Notes under the pieces: generated by a model
Databases searched by the model: none
What the model saw: only the letters and a program-made list of their open reading frames with translations
Told to the model about the DNA's origin: nothing
Position numbers and translations under genes: made by a program
Shown here: positions 54,375-63,887 of the stretch, in pieces
Layout of the letters: each line of letters begins with the position of its first letter
Position numbering within the stretch: position 1 is the stretch's first letter
Assembly (NCBI GenBank): GCA_963847675.1
Contig: CAWKAP010000004.1
Location: forward strand, 62,001 to 126,000
Length of the DNA stretch: 64,000 nt
Source of the DNA: JADJWR01 sp963847675
GTDB lineage: Bacteria; Pseudomonadota; Gammaproteobacteria; Burkholderiales; Burkholderiaceae_F
Direction of reading: 5' to 3'

Positions 54375-56230
54375 GCATCCGGCGTCAGCTGCCGCGATTC
54401 GCGGTGGCGGGAACCGTCGGCTTCGCGGTTGATGCCGGCGTTCTGTATGCGGCGCTGGCCGTCGGTCTGGACTACTACTCAGGCCGGGTAGCTTCGTTCT
54501 TCGCCGCCGTGGTCACGACCTGGCTGATCAACCGGAACTGGACCTTCGAGTCGGGACGGCGGCAGTCGAAAGCTGCCGAGTTCGCGCGCTACTTCAGTGC
54601 CATGGCGCTCGGCGGAGCGGTGAATTACGCCGTCTATGCGCTGATCGTGGCCACGGCGCCGCGCACGGCGTGGCTTCCGCTCGCGGCGGTTGCGGCCGGT
54701 TCGCTTGCCGGACTGAGCGTGAACTTCGCGACGGCAAGGCAGTGGGTCTTCGGTGTCGCTGCGGCCGGCGCTCGCGCGGACGCGACGGGCGCGCAGGAGC
54801 CCGCGTCGGCTTTGCTGATGGAATCGTCGCAACCGCAGGCGTGGACCGCGGCAACTTTCTGGACCTTGCTCGCGGCGGGCCTGCTGGGACTGAAGTTCCT
54901 CGGCCTCGTGCTCGATCCGCAGCCCCAGTTCTTCATGGGCGACTCGGCGAGCTATCTGCACACGGCGCTGACCAACTGGGTGCCGCCCGATCGCTCGTAT
55001 CTGTATGGCGTGGTCGTGCGCACGATCGTCGGCGACACCCAGTCGCTGGCGCCTTTGCTCCTCGTGCAGGCGACGGCGAGCGCGGCCACGGCCGTGCTGG
55101 CGGCATCGTGGTCGCAACTCGTCTTCAGGCCGGGCCGCACGGTCCTGTGCGTGGTCGCCCTTTTCTGCGCGCTCGATCCGTCGCAGCTGCTTTACGAGCG
55201 CTATGTGATGACAGAGACCTTCGCGCTCCTGTCGCTGGCGCTGATGATCGTCTCCCTGACCTGCGTGATCGTTCGCGGCCAGTGGCTCTGGATGCTGCCG
55301 GCAGCGGCCGCGGCCGCCACCGTGGTGGCCCTGCGCATGAGTCTCCTGCCGGTCGTACTTGCCAGTCTGGGGGCGGCGCCGCTTCTGGCACTGGCGGCGC
55401 GCACGCTCAGCCTGCGTCAGGCCATGCTCGGGGTCGGGGTCGCGGTCTTGTTCGTGCCGCTGGTTGCGCCGCTGGTGACGAGAATCCAGAGCGGTCCTTT
55501 CCTGCTGGCGGCGTGGAGTCCGCTGCTGACCCCGCGCGACTTCGCCGATCCGGCACAGGGCGAACGGGTCCTCGAGGGCATCGACGTGGCGAACCCCGAG
55601 CTCTTCGCGCGCGAGGTGAATCTCTGGCACCCGAGCGGGTTCATGTACCGCCTGACTGCAGAGGTGGCGGACCCGAGAGAACGCAGTCGCCTTGCGCGCG
55701 AGACGGCGCTGCGCGTTCTGTTCCGCGATCCGCTTGGCGTTGCCGGCCTTGGCTGGAGCACGTATGCGCGGCTGTGGGACCCGGCAATCCGCCTGCAACT
55801 CATGCATTGGGACGTCGGCCAGAATCCACTGGGCGGAAGCTTTCGCGAAACCCTGGCCAAGGCCTTTCGACTTGTCGCCGACGATCTTCCCAGGCCGACG
55901 CTGACTTCGCGGATCTATCTTTCGGCTGGCCTCTGGACGGCGATGCTGAGCCTCGTCGCGCCGGTTCTGCTCGCTGCGGCGACGTTGCGGCGATCGAGGA
56001 AGCAGGTGGCGGCGTTGATCCTGCTCGTCGGTGCGAGCGGGTTGATTCTGGTGATCACCAGCGTCCTCACGACCTTGCCGGTCGTCCGTTATCTGCATCC
56101 GCTCGGGTGGATGATCTCGGCTGCATTCCTGCCGGCGATTTTCGGCGCTCTTTCGGCCGATCGGTCTCGGCAGCGCAACGGGGCCGAACTCGCGGTTGCC
56201 TCCGCAGCCCAGGACCGCGGCGCCCGGTGA
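54371..56230 (+). CDS. GtrA-family flippase fused to GT-C-like membrane glycosyltransferase
   Basis: This 619-residue membrane protein has two parts. Residues about 1-135 are a GtrA domain with four helices (FAVAGTVGFAVDAGVLYAAL and INRNWTFES are typical). After a short linker, residues about 160-600 form some ten further helices with a first loop FMGDSASYLHTAL whose acidic residue suits a GT-C fold acceptor transferase; a periplasmic loop lies about 360-450. In Gtr systems the flippase and the transferase are usually separate genes. Here they seem to be one polypeptide, translated by coupling with the GtrB-like gene. A database match is needed for the GT-C assignment; the GtrA part is clear. 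Confidence 0.8.
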   Translation: MSIRRQLPRFAVAGTVGFAVDAGVLYAALAVGLDYYSGRVASFFAAVVTTWLINRNWTFESGRRQSKAAEFARYFSAMALGGAVNYAVYALIVATAPRTAWLPLAAVAAGSLAGLSVNFATARQWVFGVAAAGARADATGAQEPASALLMESSQPQAWTAATFWTLLAAGLLGLKFLGLVLDPQPQFFMGDSASYLHTALTNWVPPDRSYLYGVVVRTIVGDTQSLAPLLLVQATASAATAVLAASWSQLVFRPGRTVLCVVALFCALDPSQLLYERYVMTETFALLSLALMIVSLTCVIVRGQWLWMLPAAAAAATVVALRMSLLPVVLASLGAAPLLALAARTLSLRQAMLGVGVAVLFVPLVAPLVTRIQSGPFLLAAWSPLLTPRDFADPAQGERVLEGIDVANPELFAREVNLWHPSGFMYRLTAEVADPRERSRLARETALRVLFRDPLGVAGLGWSTYARLWDPAIRLQLMHWDVGQNPLGGSFRETLAKAFRLVADDLPRPTLTSRIYLSAGLWTAMLSLVAPVLLAAATLRRSRKQVAALILLVGASGLILVITSVLTTLPVVRYLHPLGWMISAAFLPAIFGALSADRSRQRNGAELAVASAAQDRGAR

Positions 56231-56256
56231 CGGCCGCCTCGCTCGAAAGGTAAAGC

Positions 56257-57309
56257 ATGCCGAAGAAGGACAGGTTGGCCTCCGCAGCGCGGAGGTTGGC
56301 GAAGGGAGCGATCCGGGCCATGACAGGCAACACCTATTCCGCCAGGCTCGACGCGCAGATCGAGCAGTACCGGCAGGTCGAGAACATTCATGACCTTCCC
56401 GACATCTTTCATTACTGGTCCAACAAGCACCTGCGGCCGCGGCTCAACGCCGTAATGGGCGCGGACAGCATCGCCGATTCATACGCGTTGCCGTTCGCCC
56501 AGGCTGTCTGCGCAGCGGGCTCCGAACGTCGGCTTCTGAGCATCGGGGCGGGAGACTGTTCTCTGGAAGTCACGGTCGCCAGGCGGCTGATCGAACTGGG
56601 CATCCGGGACTTTCGCCTGACCTGCCTGGAGATCTCGCCGCACCTGCTGGCAAGGGCGCAGGCGCTGATCGACAGGGAAGGGCTCGCGGAGTGTGTGCAC
56701 GCACGCCGGACGGACATCAACGAGTGGAAACCGGACGCCCGCTACGCGGGCGTCATGGCGAATCACTCGCTGCACCATCTCGTCGAACTCGAGCACGTCT
56801 TCTCCGCGGTCGACGAGTCCCTGGAAGACGGGGGACTGTTCGTCTCGAACGACATGGTCGGGCGCAACGGCCATATGCGCTGGCCGGAGGTGCTGGAATT
56901 CGTCGAGGGCATCTGGTCGTTCATGCCCGACCGCTTCAAATTCAACCGCCAGCTTGGACGGTTCGAGGCGAACTTCGTCAACTGGGACTGTTCGAACGAC
57001 GGCTTCGAGGGTATTCGGGCGCAGGACATTCTTCCGCTTCTTACGGCACGGTTCGGGTTCAGGGCGTTCCTCGGCTTCGGCGGCATCGTTGACGTGTTCG
57101 TTGATCGCGCCTTCGGCCATAACCTCGATCCGAGCTCGACGAGCGACGCTGCCTTCATCGACTTCCTGCAACTGCTCAACGATCGCCTTATCGATGGCGG
57201 AGTGATAAAGCCGACGACGATGTTTGCCGTCATGTGCAAGGAGCGCGACGTCGAGTCGAAGTGCTGGCGTCACTGGGGTCCTGAATTTTCCGTGCGGCCA
57301 GTCGGTTAG
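56257..57309 (+). CDS. Class I SAM-dependent methyltransferase
   Basis: This 350-residue protein has a Rossmann methyltransferase domain (about 85-230) with motif I LSIGAGDCSLEV, an acidic LTCLEISPH strand, and motif IV-like GVMANHSLHHLV, followed by LEDGGLFVSNDMVGRNGHMRW. The N-terminal region is basic and may bind a partner. Lying between the Gtr pair and a large glycosyltransferase, it probably methylates a sugar or a glycan end, a common way to cap O-antigen chains. Substrate is inferred only from context. Confidence 0.8.
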   Translation: MPKKDRLASAARRLAKGAIRAMTGNTYSARLDAQIEQYRQVENIHDLPDIFHYWSNKHLRPRLNAVMGADSIADSYALPFAQAVCAAGSERRLLSIGAGDCSLEVTVARRLIELGIRDFRLTCLEISPHLLARAQALIDREGLAECVHARRTDINEWKPDARYAGVMANHSLHHLVELEHVFSAVDESLEDGGLFVSNDMVGRNGHMRWPEVLEFVEGIWSFMPDRFKFNRQLGRFEANFVNWDCSNDGFEGIRAQDILPLLTARFGFRAFLGFGGIVDVFVDRAFGHNLDPSSTSDAAFIDFLQLLNDRLIDGGVIKPTTMFAVMCKERDVESKCWRHWGPEFSVRPVG

Positions 57310-57541
57310 AGGTGCGAGGCGAGACGTCGCACGGGCGCTTGCCTCGCAAGACGCCGGCGCGCTGCGCGTGGTGCCGGGCTTTGGCCCCGGGCAGCGGACG
57401 GCTTGGTGGCCGTGCACCAGGGTAAGGGAGGCACGACCCTACAATTGCGGGCCTTTGCCCTGGTTCGCATGGGCTCGGCGCACGCTGCCTCGACCAGAAC
57501 CTTGCTACGTTTCCAGACAATTGCTCCAGAAACTCGGCACC

Positions 57542-60500
57542 ATGAACGACAATGCCCTTCGCGCCTTAGCCGCGGCAGGCAAGCCGGCGCTCGTGTTCGT
57601 TGTTCATGGCTGGGGCGGCGGCGTCCGGCGGCATGTCGACGATCTCGCAGCGCTGGTTGCCGAACGGGCCAACGTGTTCTTCCTGGAGCCGGCGACCGGT
57701 GCAACCGTCGGACTGCGGGAACGCGATTCCGGCGAGCGGCTCTACTTCGACCTTCCGAGCGACCTGCCGCTGCTTGCCGGGGTTCTGGCTTCGCTCGGCG
57801 CGGTCCGGCTCCACTTTCACCATCTCCACGGCCTGCCGCGCGCGGTGCTGGACCTTCCTCGCGCGGCCGGCCTGCCCTACGACGTCACGCTGCACGACTA
57901 CCTCGCGATCTGCCCGCAATTGCAGTTGGTCACCGAGGCCGGCCGTTACTGCGGCGAGCCGGACGAGCGCGGTTGCGCGGAGTGTCTGGCGAAGCGGCCA
58001 CCCCAGTGGCCGCTCGACATCCTGGGCTGGCGCGATGCCTTGGCAGCGCTTCTGCTCGGCGCGGCGAGAGTGATCGCGCCGTCCAATGACGTCGCCGCGC
58101 GTACTGCGCGCTACATCCCCGGACTGCAGATCGAGGTGTGGCCGCACCCCGAGCCGGCACTGTCGCTGCAGCCCGTGACGCGCGTGGCCACCCTGGGGAT
58201 GCTGTCGCGCGAGAAGGGATTCGACCGGGTGCTTGCCTGCGCGCAGGACGCCCAGTCTCGCGGTCTGCCGCTTGCCTTCCGCGTGCTAGGTGCCACCGCC
58301 AAGCCGCTTCCGCCACTGCCGTTGTCGCGGCTGTCGATGAGCGGCGAGTACCAGGAGGGAGACCTTGCCGCACTGCTTGCCGCAGAGCGGCCCGATGTGC
58401 TCTGGTTTCCTGTCCAGTGGCCGGAAACCTACACGTACACGCTTTCTGCGGCCCTGGCGGCCGGCGTACCGATCGTTGCGTCGGATTTCGGGGCGCTGCC
58501 GGAGCGGCTGGCAGCTCACTCTGCCGTGCGCCTGCTGCCGTGGGACGCGCCGGCCGCGGCGTGGAACGAGGCGCTGCTGGCGGTGGCTTCACCGATGCCC
58601 GCGCGCGATCCGCTTGCCGTCGGCGCGGCGCCCGACGCCTACGTCGAGCGCTACCTCGCGCCTTTGCCGCGGTCGGCGGTGATCGCTGTAAGCGAATGGC
58701 CTGCGCTCGCCGTACGGAACCTGCAGCCGCCGGTTGCCGAGGGTGCGTCCCATCTTTCGCTCAATGAGCTGGCGGTTGCGGGCGCCCTGTGCGGCCGCTC
58801 CGAGGCGCGCGCTGTGCTCATCGACCGAGCGGCTCTGGCCGATGCCGACCTCGAAAAGCTCACGGCCGCGCTCGCGCAGGCGAGGGAAGAGGCTGACCAT
58901 CTGCAATCGCATGCCTCGGAGCTCGGGGCTTCGCTCGCGCAGGCCGAGTCACACGCGGCGGCCATGGAGGCCGCGCTCGCGCAGGCCGGTTTGCGTGCGA
59001 CGGAATTGGAGGCCGCGCTCGCGCAGGCGAGGCGCGAGGCGGGCGAGGCGCAGTCGCGCCTAGCGGAGCTCGACTGGCGCATGGATGTCGTCAAGGCCGC
59101 CCTTGCGCAGGCGGAGCGCGATGCTGCCGAAGCGCAGACGCGTGCGACGGATGCCGAGCGACGCGGAGTCACGCTCGACGGCGCCCTCGCGCAGTCGGAG
59201 CGCGATGCCGCCGCGGCGCGCGCACGCATCGTCGATCTCGAGCATTCGAGGAGCTGGCGGGTGACCGCGCCCATGAGGTACGTCGGCCGGCAGGTGCGGG
59301 TGGCTGCGGCGCGTGCGCGCGCCGGCTGGCACGGCTTGCGGCAGGTGCCGCGGCGAGCGTCGCTTGCGATGACGATCCTGCGCGACGATGGCCCGCGAGC
59401 GCTCGGTGCGCGGATCGCCTACAAGCTCAAAGGAGGCTCGCGCTTCCGGCCGGCCGCGCAGGCCTCCTACGCTCTGGCGACCGCAATCACGCCGCTCGAG
59501 TTTCCCCCGGTCGATGCGCCGCGTGTATCGATCGTCATCCCGATGTACGGCAAGCCACAGCTGACCTTCAGCTGTCTTGCGAGCGTGCTCGTGGAAACGC
59601 CGGTGGACGGCTGCGAGATCATCGTCGTCGACGACGCCTCGCCCGAGCCTGCCGCCGAGGCGTTGGCCGTGGTCAGCGGCGTGCGTTTCGAGCGCAATGC
59701 GGAGAACCTCGGCTTCATCGGCAGCTGCAACCGCGGCGCCGAACTGGCGCGCGGCGAGTTCCTGGTGTTCCTGAACAACGACACCGTCGTCACGCAGGGC
59801 TGGCTCGAGGCCCTGCTTGCCGTGTTCGAACGCCGCGCCGACGCCGGCCTCGTCGGCGCCAGGCTCGTCTATCCCGACGGCCGGCTGCAGGAGGCGGGAG
59901 GCATCGTGTGGCGCGACGGCTCCGCCTGGAACGTCGGTCGCGACGACGACCCGGAACGGCCCGAGTACAACTACCTGCGCGAGACCGACTACTGTTCCGG
60001 CGCCTGCCTGGCGATCCCGGCGGCGCTGTTCCGCGCGCTCGGCGGATTCGACAGGCGCTATGCGCCCGCCTACTACGAGGACACGGACCTCGCCTTCGCG
60101 GTGCGTGCGGCGGGATGCAAGGTCTACTACCAGCCGGCGGCGAAGGTCGTGCATTTCGAGGGCCAGACAGCGGGCACCGACCCGGCGTCAGGCATCAAGC
60201 GGCACGAGGCGCTGAACCGCGCGACGTTCCTTGAAAAGTGGGAGGCCGTCCTGGCCTCCCATCGCAGCAACGGGGTTCACCCCGAACTCGAGCGCGACCG
60301 CACGGCAGTGCGGCGCGTGCTGGTGATCGAGGCGTGCATGCTGACGCCGGACCAGGATTCCGGCTCGGTGCGCACGCAGGCGATGCTCGAACTCTCGATC
60401 GAAATGGGTTCGAAGGTGGCCTTCGTCGCCGACAACCTCGAGCATCGGCAGCCGTACGTGGCCGACCTGCAGGCGCGTGGCGTCGAGGTGCTGTTCGCGC

Positions 60501-61426
60501 CCTACATCACGTCGATTGCCGAACTGCTCGAAGCTCGCGGGCGCGAATTCGACGTCATCATCGTTGCGCGCCACTACATCGCGGTCAAGCACCTCGAGGC
60601 CATCCGCCGCTTCGCCCCGCGTGCGTTTGTCGCCTTCGACACGGTCGACCTGCATTTCCTGCGCAGCGAGCGGCTCGCCGAACTCGAGGGCAGTGCCGTG
60701 GCGAAGGCCGTGGCGCGCGCAAGCCGCGACGAGGAACTGGCGGTGATCGAGCGTGCCGACGTGACGCTCGTCGTCTCGCCGATCGAGAAGGAAGTGCTGC
60801 AGCAGGCCGCCCCGCAGGCGAAGGTCCTGCTGCTGTCGAACATCCACGAACCGATGGCCGGCGGCAGGCCGCTTGCGGAGCGCGAGGGCATCGTCTTCAT
60901 CGGCGGCTTCCAGCATCCGCCGAACACCGATGCCGTGCTCTGGTATGCGCGCGAGGTGCTGCCGCGCGTGCGGCAGCGACTGCCCGGCGTGAAGACGGTC
61001 ATCGTCGGCAGCAAGGTGCCGGCGACGATTCGCGCGCTGGCTGCGCCGGACCTCGTGGTCGCCGGGTACGTTCCCGACGTGGCGCCGCTGTTCATGGACT
61101 GCCGGGTCTCGATCGCGCCGCTGCGCTACGGTGCCGGCGTCAAGGGCAAGGTCAACCTGGCGATGAGCTACGGCGTGCCGGTGGTTGCGACCCCGGCGGC
61201 GATTGAGGGCATGCACCTGGCGCCGGGGGAGGACGTGATGGTTGCCGGCGATGCCGAGCAGTTCGCCGCCGCCATCGAGCGTGTCTACCGCGACGAGGCG
61301 TTGTGGCATCGGCTTTCCGCGGCGGGGGTCGAGAATGTCCGCCGCCATTTCTCGCGCGCGGTGGCGAAAAAGGCGTTGCAGGATCTTTTCGCACTTGCCG
61401 AGAGTGCAGCGGCCGGTCGCGGCTGA
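57542..61426 (+). CDS. Multidomain GT4-GT2-GT4 glycosyltransferase with coiled coil
   Basis: This 1294-residue protein has three transferase domains. Residues about 15-400 are a GT4-like domain (VHGWGGGVRRHVDD; cysteines in ICPQ, RYCGE and CAEC; QWPETYTYTLSAALAAG). It is homologous to the C-terminal domain of the protein at 46841. About 437-570 is a coiled coil with repeated ALAQA units. About 660-910 is a GT2 domain (SIVIPMYGKP, VVDDASPEP, FLNNDTVV, YYEDTDLAFAVRAAG). About 923-1294 is a second GT4-type domain (FIGGFQHPPNTDAVLWY, VPDVAPLF, APLRYGAGVKGKV). The start at 57542 precedes the first Rossmann strand. It probably adds several sugars in turn, with the coiled coil acting as a spacer or ruler, which is inference. 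Confidence 0.87.
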   Translation: MNDNALRALAAAGKPALVFVVHGWGGGVRRHVDDLAALVAERANVFFLEPATGATVGLRERDSGERLYFDLPSDLPLLAGVLASLGAVRLHFHHLHGLPRAVLDLPRAAGLPYDVTLHDYLAICPQLQLVTEAGRYCGEPDERGCAECLAKRPPQWPLDILGWRDALAALLLGAARVIAPSNDVAARTARYIPGLQIEVWPHPEPALSLQPVTRVATLGMLSREKGFDRVLACAQDAQSRGLPLAFRVLGATAKPLPPLPLSRLSMSGEYQEGDLAALLAAERPDVLWFPVQWPETYTYTLSAALAAGVPIVASDFGALPERLAAHSAVRLLPWDAPAAAWNEALLAVASPMPARDPLAVGAAPDAYVERYLAPLPRSAVIAVSEWPALAVRNLQPPVAEGASHLSLNELAVAGALCGRSEARAVLIDRAALADADLEKLTAALAQAREEADHLQSHASELGASLAQAESHAAAMEAALAQAGLRATELEAALAQARREAGEAQSRLAELDWRMDVVKAALAQAERDAAEAQTRATDAERRGVTLDGALAQSERDAAAARARIVDLEHSRSWRVTAPMRYVGRQVRVAAARARAGWHGLRQVPRRASLAMTILRDDGPRALGARIAYKLKGGSRFRPAAQASYALATAITPLEFPPVDAPRVSIVIPMYGKPQLTFSCLASVLVETPVDGCEIIVVDDASPEPAAEALAVVSGVRFERNAENLGFIGSCNRGAELARGEFLVFLNNDTVVTQGWLEALLAVFERRADAGLVGARLVYPDGRLQEAGGIVWRDGSAWNVGRDDDPERPEYNYLRETDYCSGACLAIPAALFRALGGFDRRYAPAYYEDTDLAFAVRAAGCKVYYQPAAKVVHFEGQTAGTDPASGIKRHEALNRATFLEKWEAVLASHRSNGVHPELERDRTAVRRVLVIEACMLTPDQDSGSVRTQAMLELSIEMGSKVAFVADNLEHRQPYVADLQARGVEVLFAPYITSIAELLEARGREFDVIIVARHYIAVKHLEAIRRFAPRAFVAFDTVDLHFLRSERLAELEGSAVAKAVARASRDEELAVIERADVTLVVSPIEKEVLQQAAPQAKVLLLSNIHEPMAGGRPLAEREGIVFIGGFQHPPNTDAVLWYAREVLPRVRQRLPGVKTVIVGSKVPATIRALAAPDLVVAGYVPDVAPLFMDCRVSIAPLRYGAGVKGKVNLAMSYGVPVVATPAAIEGMHLAPGEDVMVAGDAEQFAAAIERVYRDEALWHRLSAAGVENVRRHFSRAVAKKALQDLFALAESAAAGRG

Positions 61427-61479
61427 CGGCGACTGCCCGCGTCGCGGCGCGATCCCCGCCGGGGCGCCCGCGGCCGCCC

Positions 61480-62355
61480 TTACTCCGGGAAGCAGGTGTC
61501 CGCGGGATCTCCGGCGCGCCGCGGCGGCAGCAGCCCCTGCTTGCGTGCGAAGGCGATGTTGGCGGCGAGGAAACCGTCCTTGTTGCCGCAGTCGTAGCGC
61601 GTGCCGGCGAAACGGTGTGCCAGCACTTCGCCATGGCGGATGCGGCGCGCGATCGCGTCGGTGAGCTGGATCTCGCCGCCGCTGCCGCGCTCGGTAGTTG
61701 CGAGTTCGTCGAAGATTTCCGGCCGCAGCACGTAGCGGCCGACGACGGCGAGCGTTGATGGCGCTTCGCTCGGTTGCGGCTTCTCGACCAGGCCGGTGAC
61801 GCGTTCGGTGGCGCCGTCGAGCGGGGTGGCGGCGACGATGCCGTAGCGCGAGGTCTCGGCCAGCGGCACGTCCTGCACTGCCAGCACCGAAGCGCCGTGC
61901 TTCTCGTAGGCCTGCACCAGCTGGCGCGTCACGCCCGGGTCAGCGTCGATCAGATCGTCGGCCAGGATCACCGCAAAGGGTTCGTCGCCGACCACCGCCT
62001 GCGCGCACAGCACCGCGTGGCCCAGGCCGAGCTGCTCCGGCTGGCGGATGAAGACGAAGCTCACGCCGTTCGGTGTCGCCGAGTGCAGCGCCTCGTACAG
62101 CTCGTGCTTGCCCTTGGCCAGCAGTTCCTGCTCGAGCTCCGGCACGCGGTCGAAGTGATCCTCGATCGCGCGCTTGTTGCGGCCGGTGATGATGATCATC
62201 TGCTCGATGCCGGCCTCGGCCGCTTCCTCGACCGCGTACTGGATCAGCGGCTTGTCGATGACCGGCATCATCTCCTTCGGCATGGCCTTGGTTGCCGGCA
62301 GGAAGCGGGTTCCGAACCCGGCTGCCGGGAAAACCGCCTTGCGTACTCGCTTCAT
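61480..62355 (-). CDS. galU: UTP-glucose-1-phosphate uridylyltransferase
   Basis: This enzyme makes UDP-glucose for surface glycans. The 291-residue protein has AVFPAAGFGTRFLPATKAMPKEM, VIDKPLIQYAVEEA, VILADDLID, and VEKPQPSEAPS with VVGRYVL. The start at 62355 gives the MKRVRKAVFP opening; an ATG six bases upstream is equally possible. It lies just after pgi on the same strand, so the two are probably co-transcribed and convergent with the transferase gene. Confidence 0.95.
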   Translation of the reverse strand: MKRVRKAVFPAAGFGTRFLPATKAMPKEMMPVIDKPLIQYAVEEAAEAGIEQMIIITGRNKRAIEDHFDRVPELEQELLAKGKHELYEALHSATPNGVSFVFIRQPEQLGLGHAVLCAQAVVGDEPFAVILADDLIDADPGVTRQLVQAYEKHGASVLAVQDVPLAETSRYGIVAATPLDGATERVTGLVEKPQPSEAPSTLAVVGRYVLRPEIFDELATTERGSGGEIQLTDAIARRIRHGEVLAHRFAGTRYDCGNKDGFLAANIAFARKQGLLPPRRAGDPADTCFPE

Positions 62356-62384
62356 TGTCATCCTGCCGTTCCCGTCGAACGCAT

Positions 62385-63887
62385 TCAGCTGCCCAGGCGC
62401 TGCTTGAGCAGCTGCTTGCCGATCTCCACGCCCCATTGGTCGAAACTGTTGATCTGCCAGACGACCCCTTGCACGAAAGTGCGGTGTTCGTACAGCGCCA
62501 GCAGCGCGCCGACCGAGAAGGCGTCGATGCGCGGCAGGGTGATGAAGCTGCTCGGCCGGTTGCCGGGCACCACGGCATAGGCGGGCTTGGCGCTGCCGGA
62601 AGCTTTCAACGCACCCTCACCCAGCGCCAGTGCATCGGCCTGCGCCAGAGCGTTTGCGAACAGCAGCCGTTCGCGCTCGCTGGCGGAACTTTCGAAACCC
62701 GCGCAGGTGACGAAGTCGACCGGCGAGAAGAACGTGCCCTGGTGCAGGAACTGGAACACGCTGTGCTGGGCCGTGGTGCCGGCCTCGCCCCAAACGACCG
62801 GCGACGTGTCGTAGGCCAGCGCCTGGCCGTCGCGGTCGACCCGCTTGCCGTTGCTTTCCATCTCCAGCTGCTGCAGATAAGCCGGCAGGTGGCGCAGCCG
62901 CTGTGCATACGGCATCACCGCGCGCGTGCGGCAGCCCCAGAAGTTCACGTACCAGGCGCCGAGCAGGCCGAGCAGCAGCGGCAGGTTGCGCTGCGCCGGC
63001 GCCTCGACGAAATGGCGGTCCAGTTCGGCGGCTCCGCGAAGCAGATCGTTGAACGCGGCCGCTCCGTGCGCGACCGCGATCGGAAACCCGCAGGCGGACC
63101 AGACCGAGTAGCGACCGCCGACCCACTCGGCGAACGTGAACACGAGGCTCGCGTCGACGCCGAAAGCCTGGGCGCGCTCGGGCTGGCTGGTGATCGCGGC
63201 GAGGTGACGTCGGACGTCGAGGCCGGCCGCGCGAGCCTTCAGCCAGTCCAGCGCGGCGCGGGCGTTCTGCAGCGTCTCCAGCGTGGTGAAGCTCTTGGAA
63301 ATCGCGACGATCAGGGTCGACTCCGGCGCGGCCCGCGCCAGCGCGACGTCGAGTTCGACCGGATCGATGTTGCTGACGAAGTGCAGGTCGATCGGTCCGG
63401 AGGCTTCGCCGAGCGCCGTCGTCACCAGCCGCGGGCCGAGATCGGAGCCGCCGATGCCGATGCAGATCACCGTTTCGATCGGCCTGCCGCTCGCGCCCCT
63501 GACCCCGCCGGCGCGCAACCGCTCGGCGAAATCGAGCATGCGCGAACGTTCCTGTTCGACGACACGGCCGGCCTCCTGCCCGGGCGGCGCGCTGCGCAGC
63601 GCGGTGTGCCAGGCGGGCCGGCCCTCGGTGCTGTTGATCGGCTCACCCGCGAACAGCTGTTCGCGCCAGCGGGGCAGCTGCGCGACGTCGGCGAGCGCGA
63701 GCAACAGTGGCCAGGTTGCGTCGGTGGCCAGGTTGCGCGACAGGTCGGCTTCGATGCCGGCCGCCTCGAAGCGCCACTTGCGGCAGCGTGCCGGATCGTC
63801 GCGCAATGCGGCGTCGAGGTGGAACGAGGAAAGTGCGTCGCGGTGGCGCTGCAGTGCCAGCCAGGCGGGGGTCGTTGCGATGCTCAC
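62385..63887 (-). CDS. pgi: Glucose-6-phosphate isomerase
   Basis: This enzyme interconverts glucose-6-phosphate and fructose-6-phosphate. The 500-residue protein is shorter than E. coli Pgi (549). It carries the phosphate-binding GIGGSDLGPRL, SKSFTTLETL, the signature FAEWVGGRYSVWSACGFP, catalytic Glu in METTES-like LEMESNGKRVD, and GTTAQHSVFQFLHQG with the active His. The terminal Lys of QINSFDQWGVEIGKQL is present. It stands upstream of galU, linking central carbon metabolism to nucleotide-sugar supply. The 113 bases after it up to the window end show no gene. Confidence 0.95.
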   Translation of the reverse strand: MSIATTPAWLALQRHRDALSSFHLDAALRDDPARCRKWRFEAAGIEADLSRNLATDATWPLLLALADVAQLPRWREQLFAGEPINSTEGRPAWHTALRSAPPGQEAGRVVEQERSRMLDFAERLRAGGVRGASGRPIETVICIGIGGSDLGPRLVTTALGEASGPIDLHFVSNIDPVELDVALARAAPESTLIVAISKSFTTLETLQNARAALDWLKARAAGLDVRRHLAAITSQPERAQAFGVDASLVFTFAEWVGGRYSVWSACGFPIAVAHGAAAFNDLLRGAAELDRHFVEAPAQRNLPLLLGLLGAWYVNFWGCRTRAVMPYAQRLRHLPAYLQQLEMESNGKRVDRDGQALAYDTSPVVWGEAGTTAQHSVFQFLHQGTFFSPVDFVTCAGFESSASERERLLFANALAQADALALGEGALKASGSAKPAYAVVPGNRPSSFITLPRIDAFSVGALLALYEHRTFVQGVVWQINSFDQWGVEIGKQLLKQRLGS

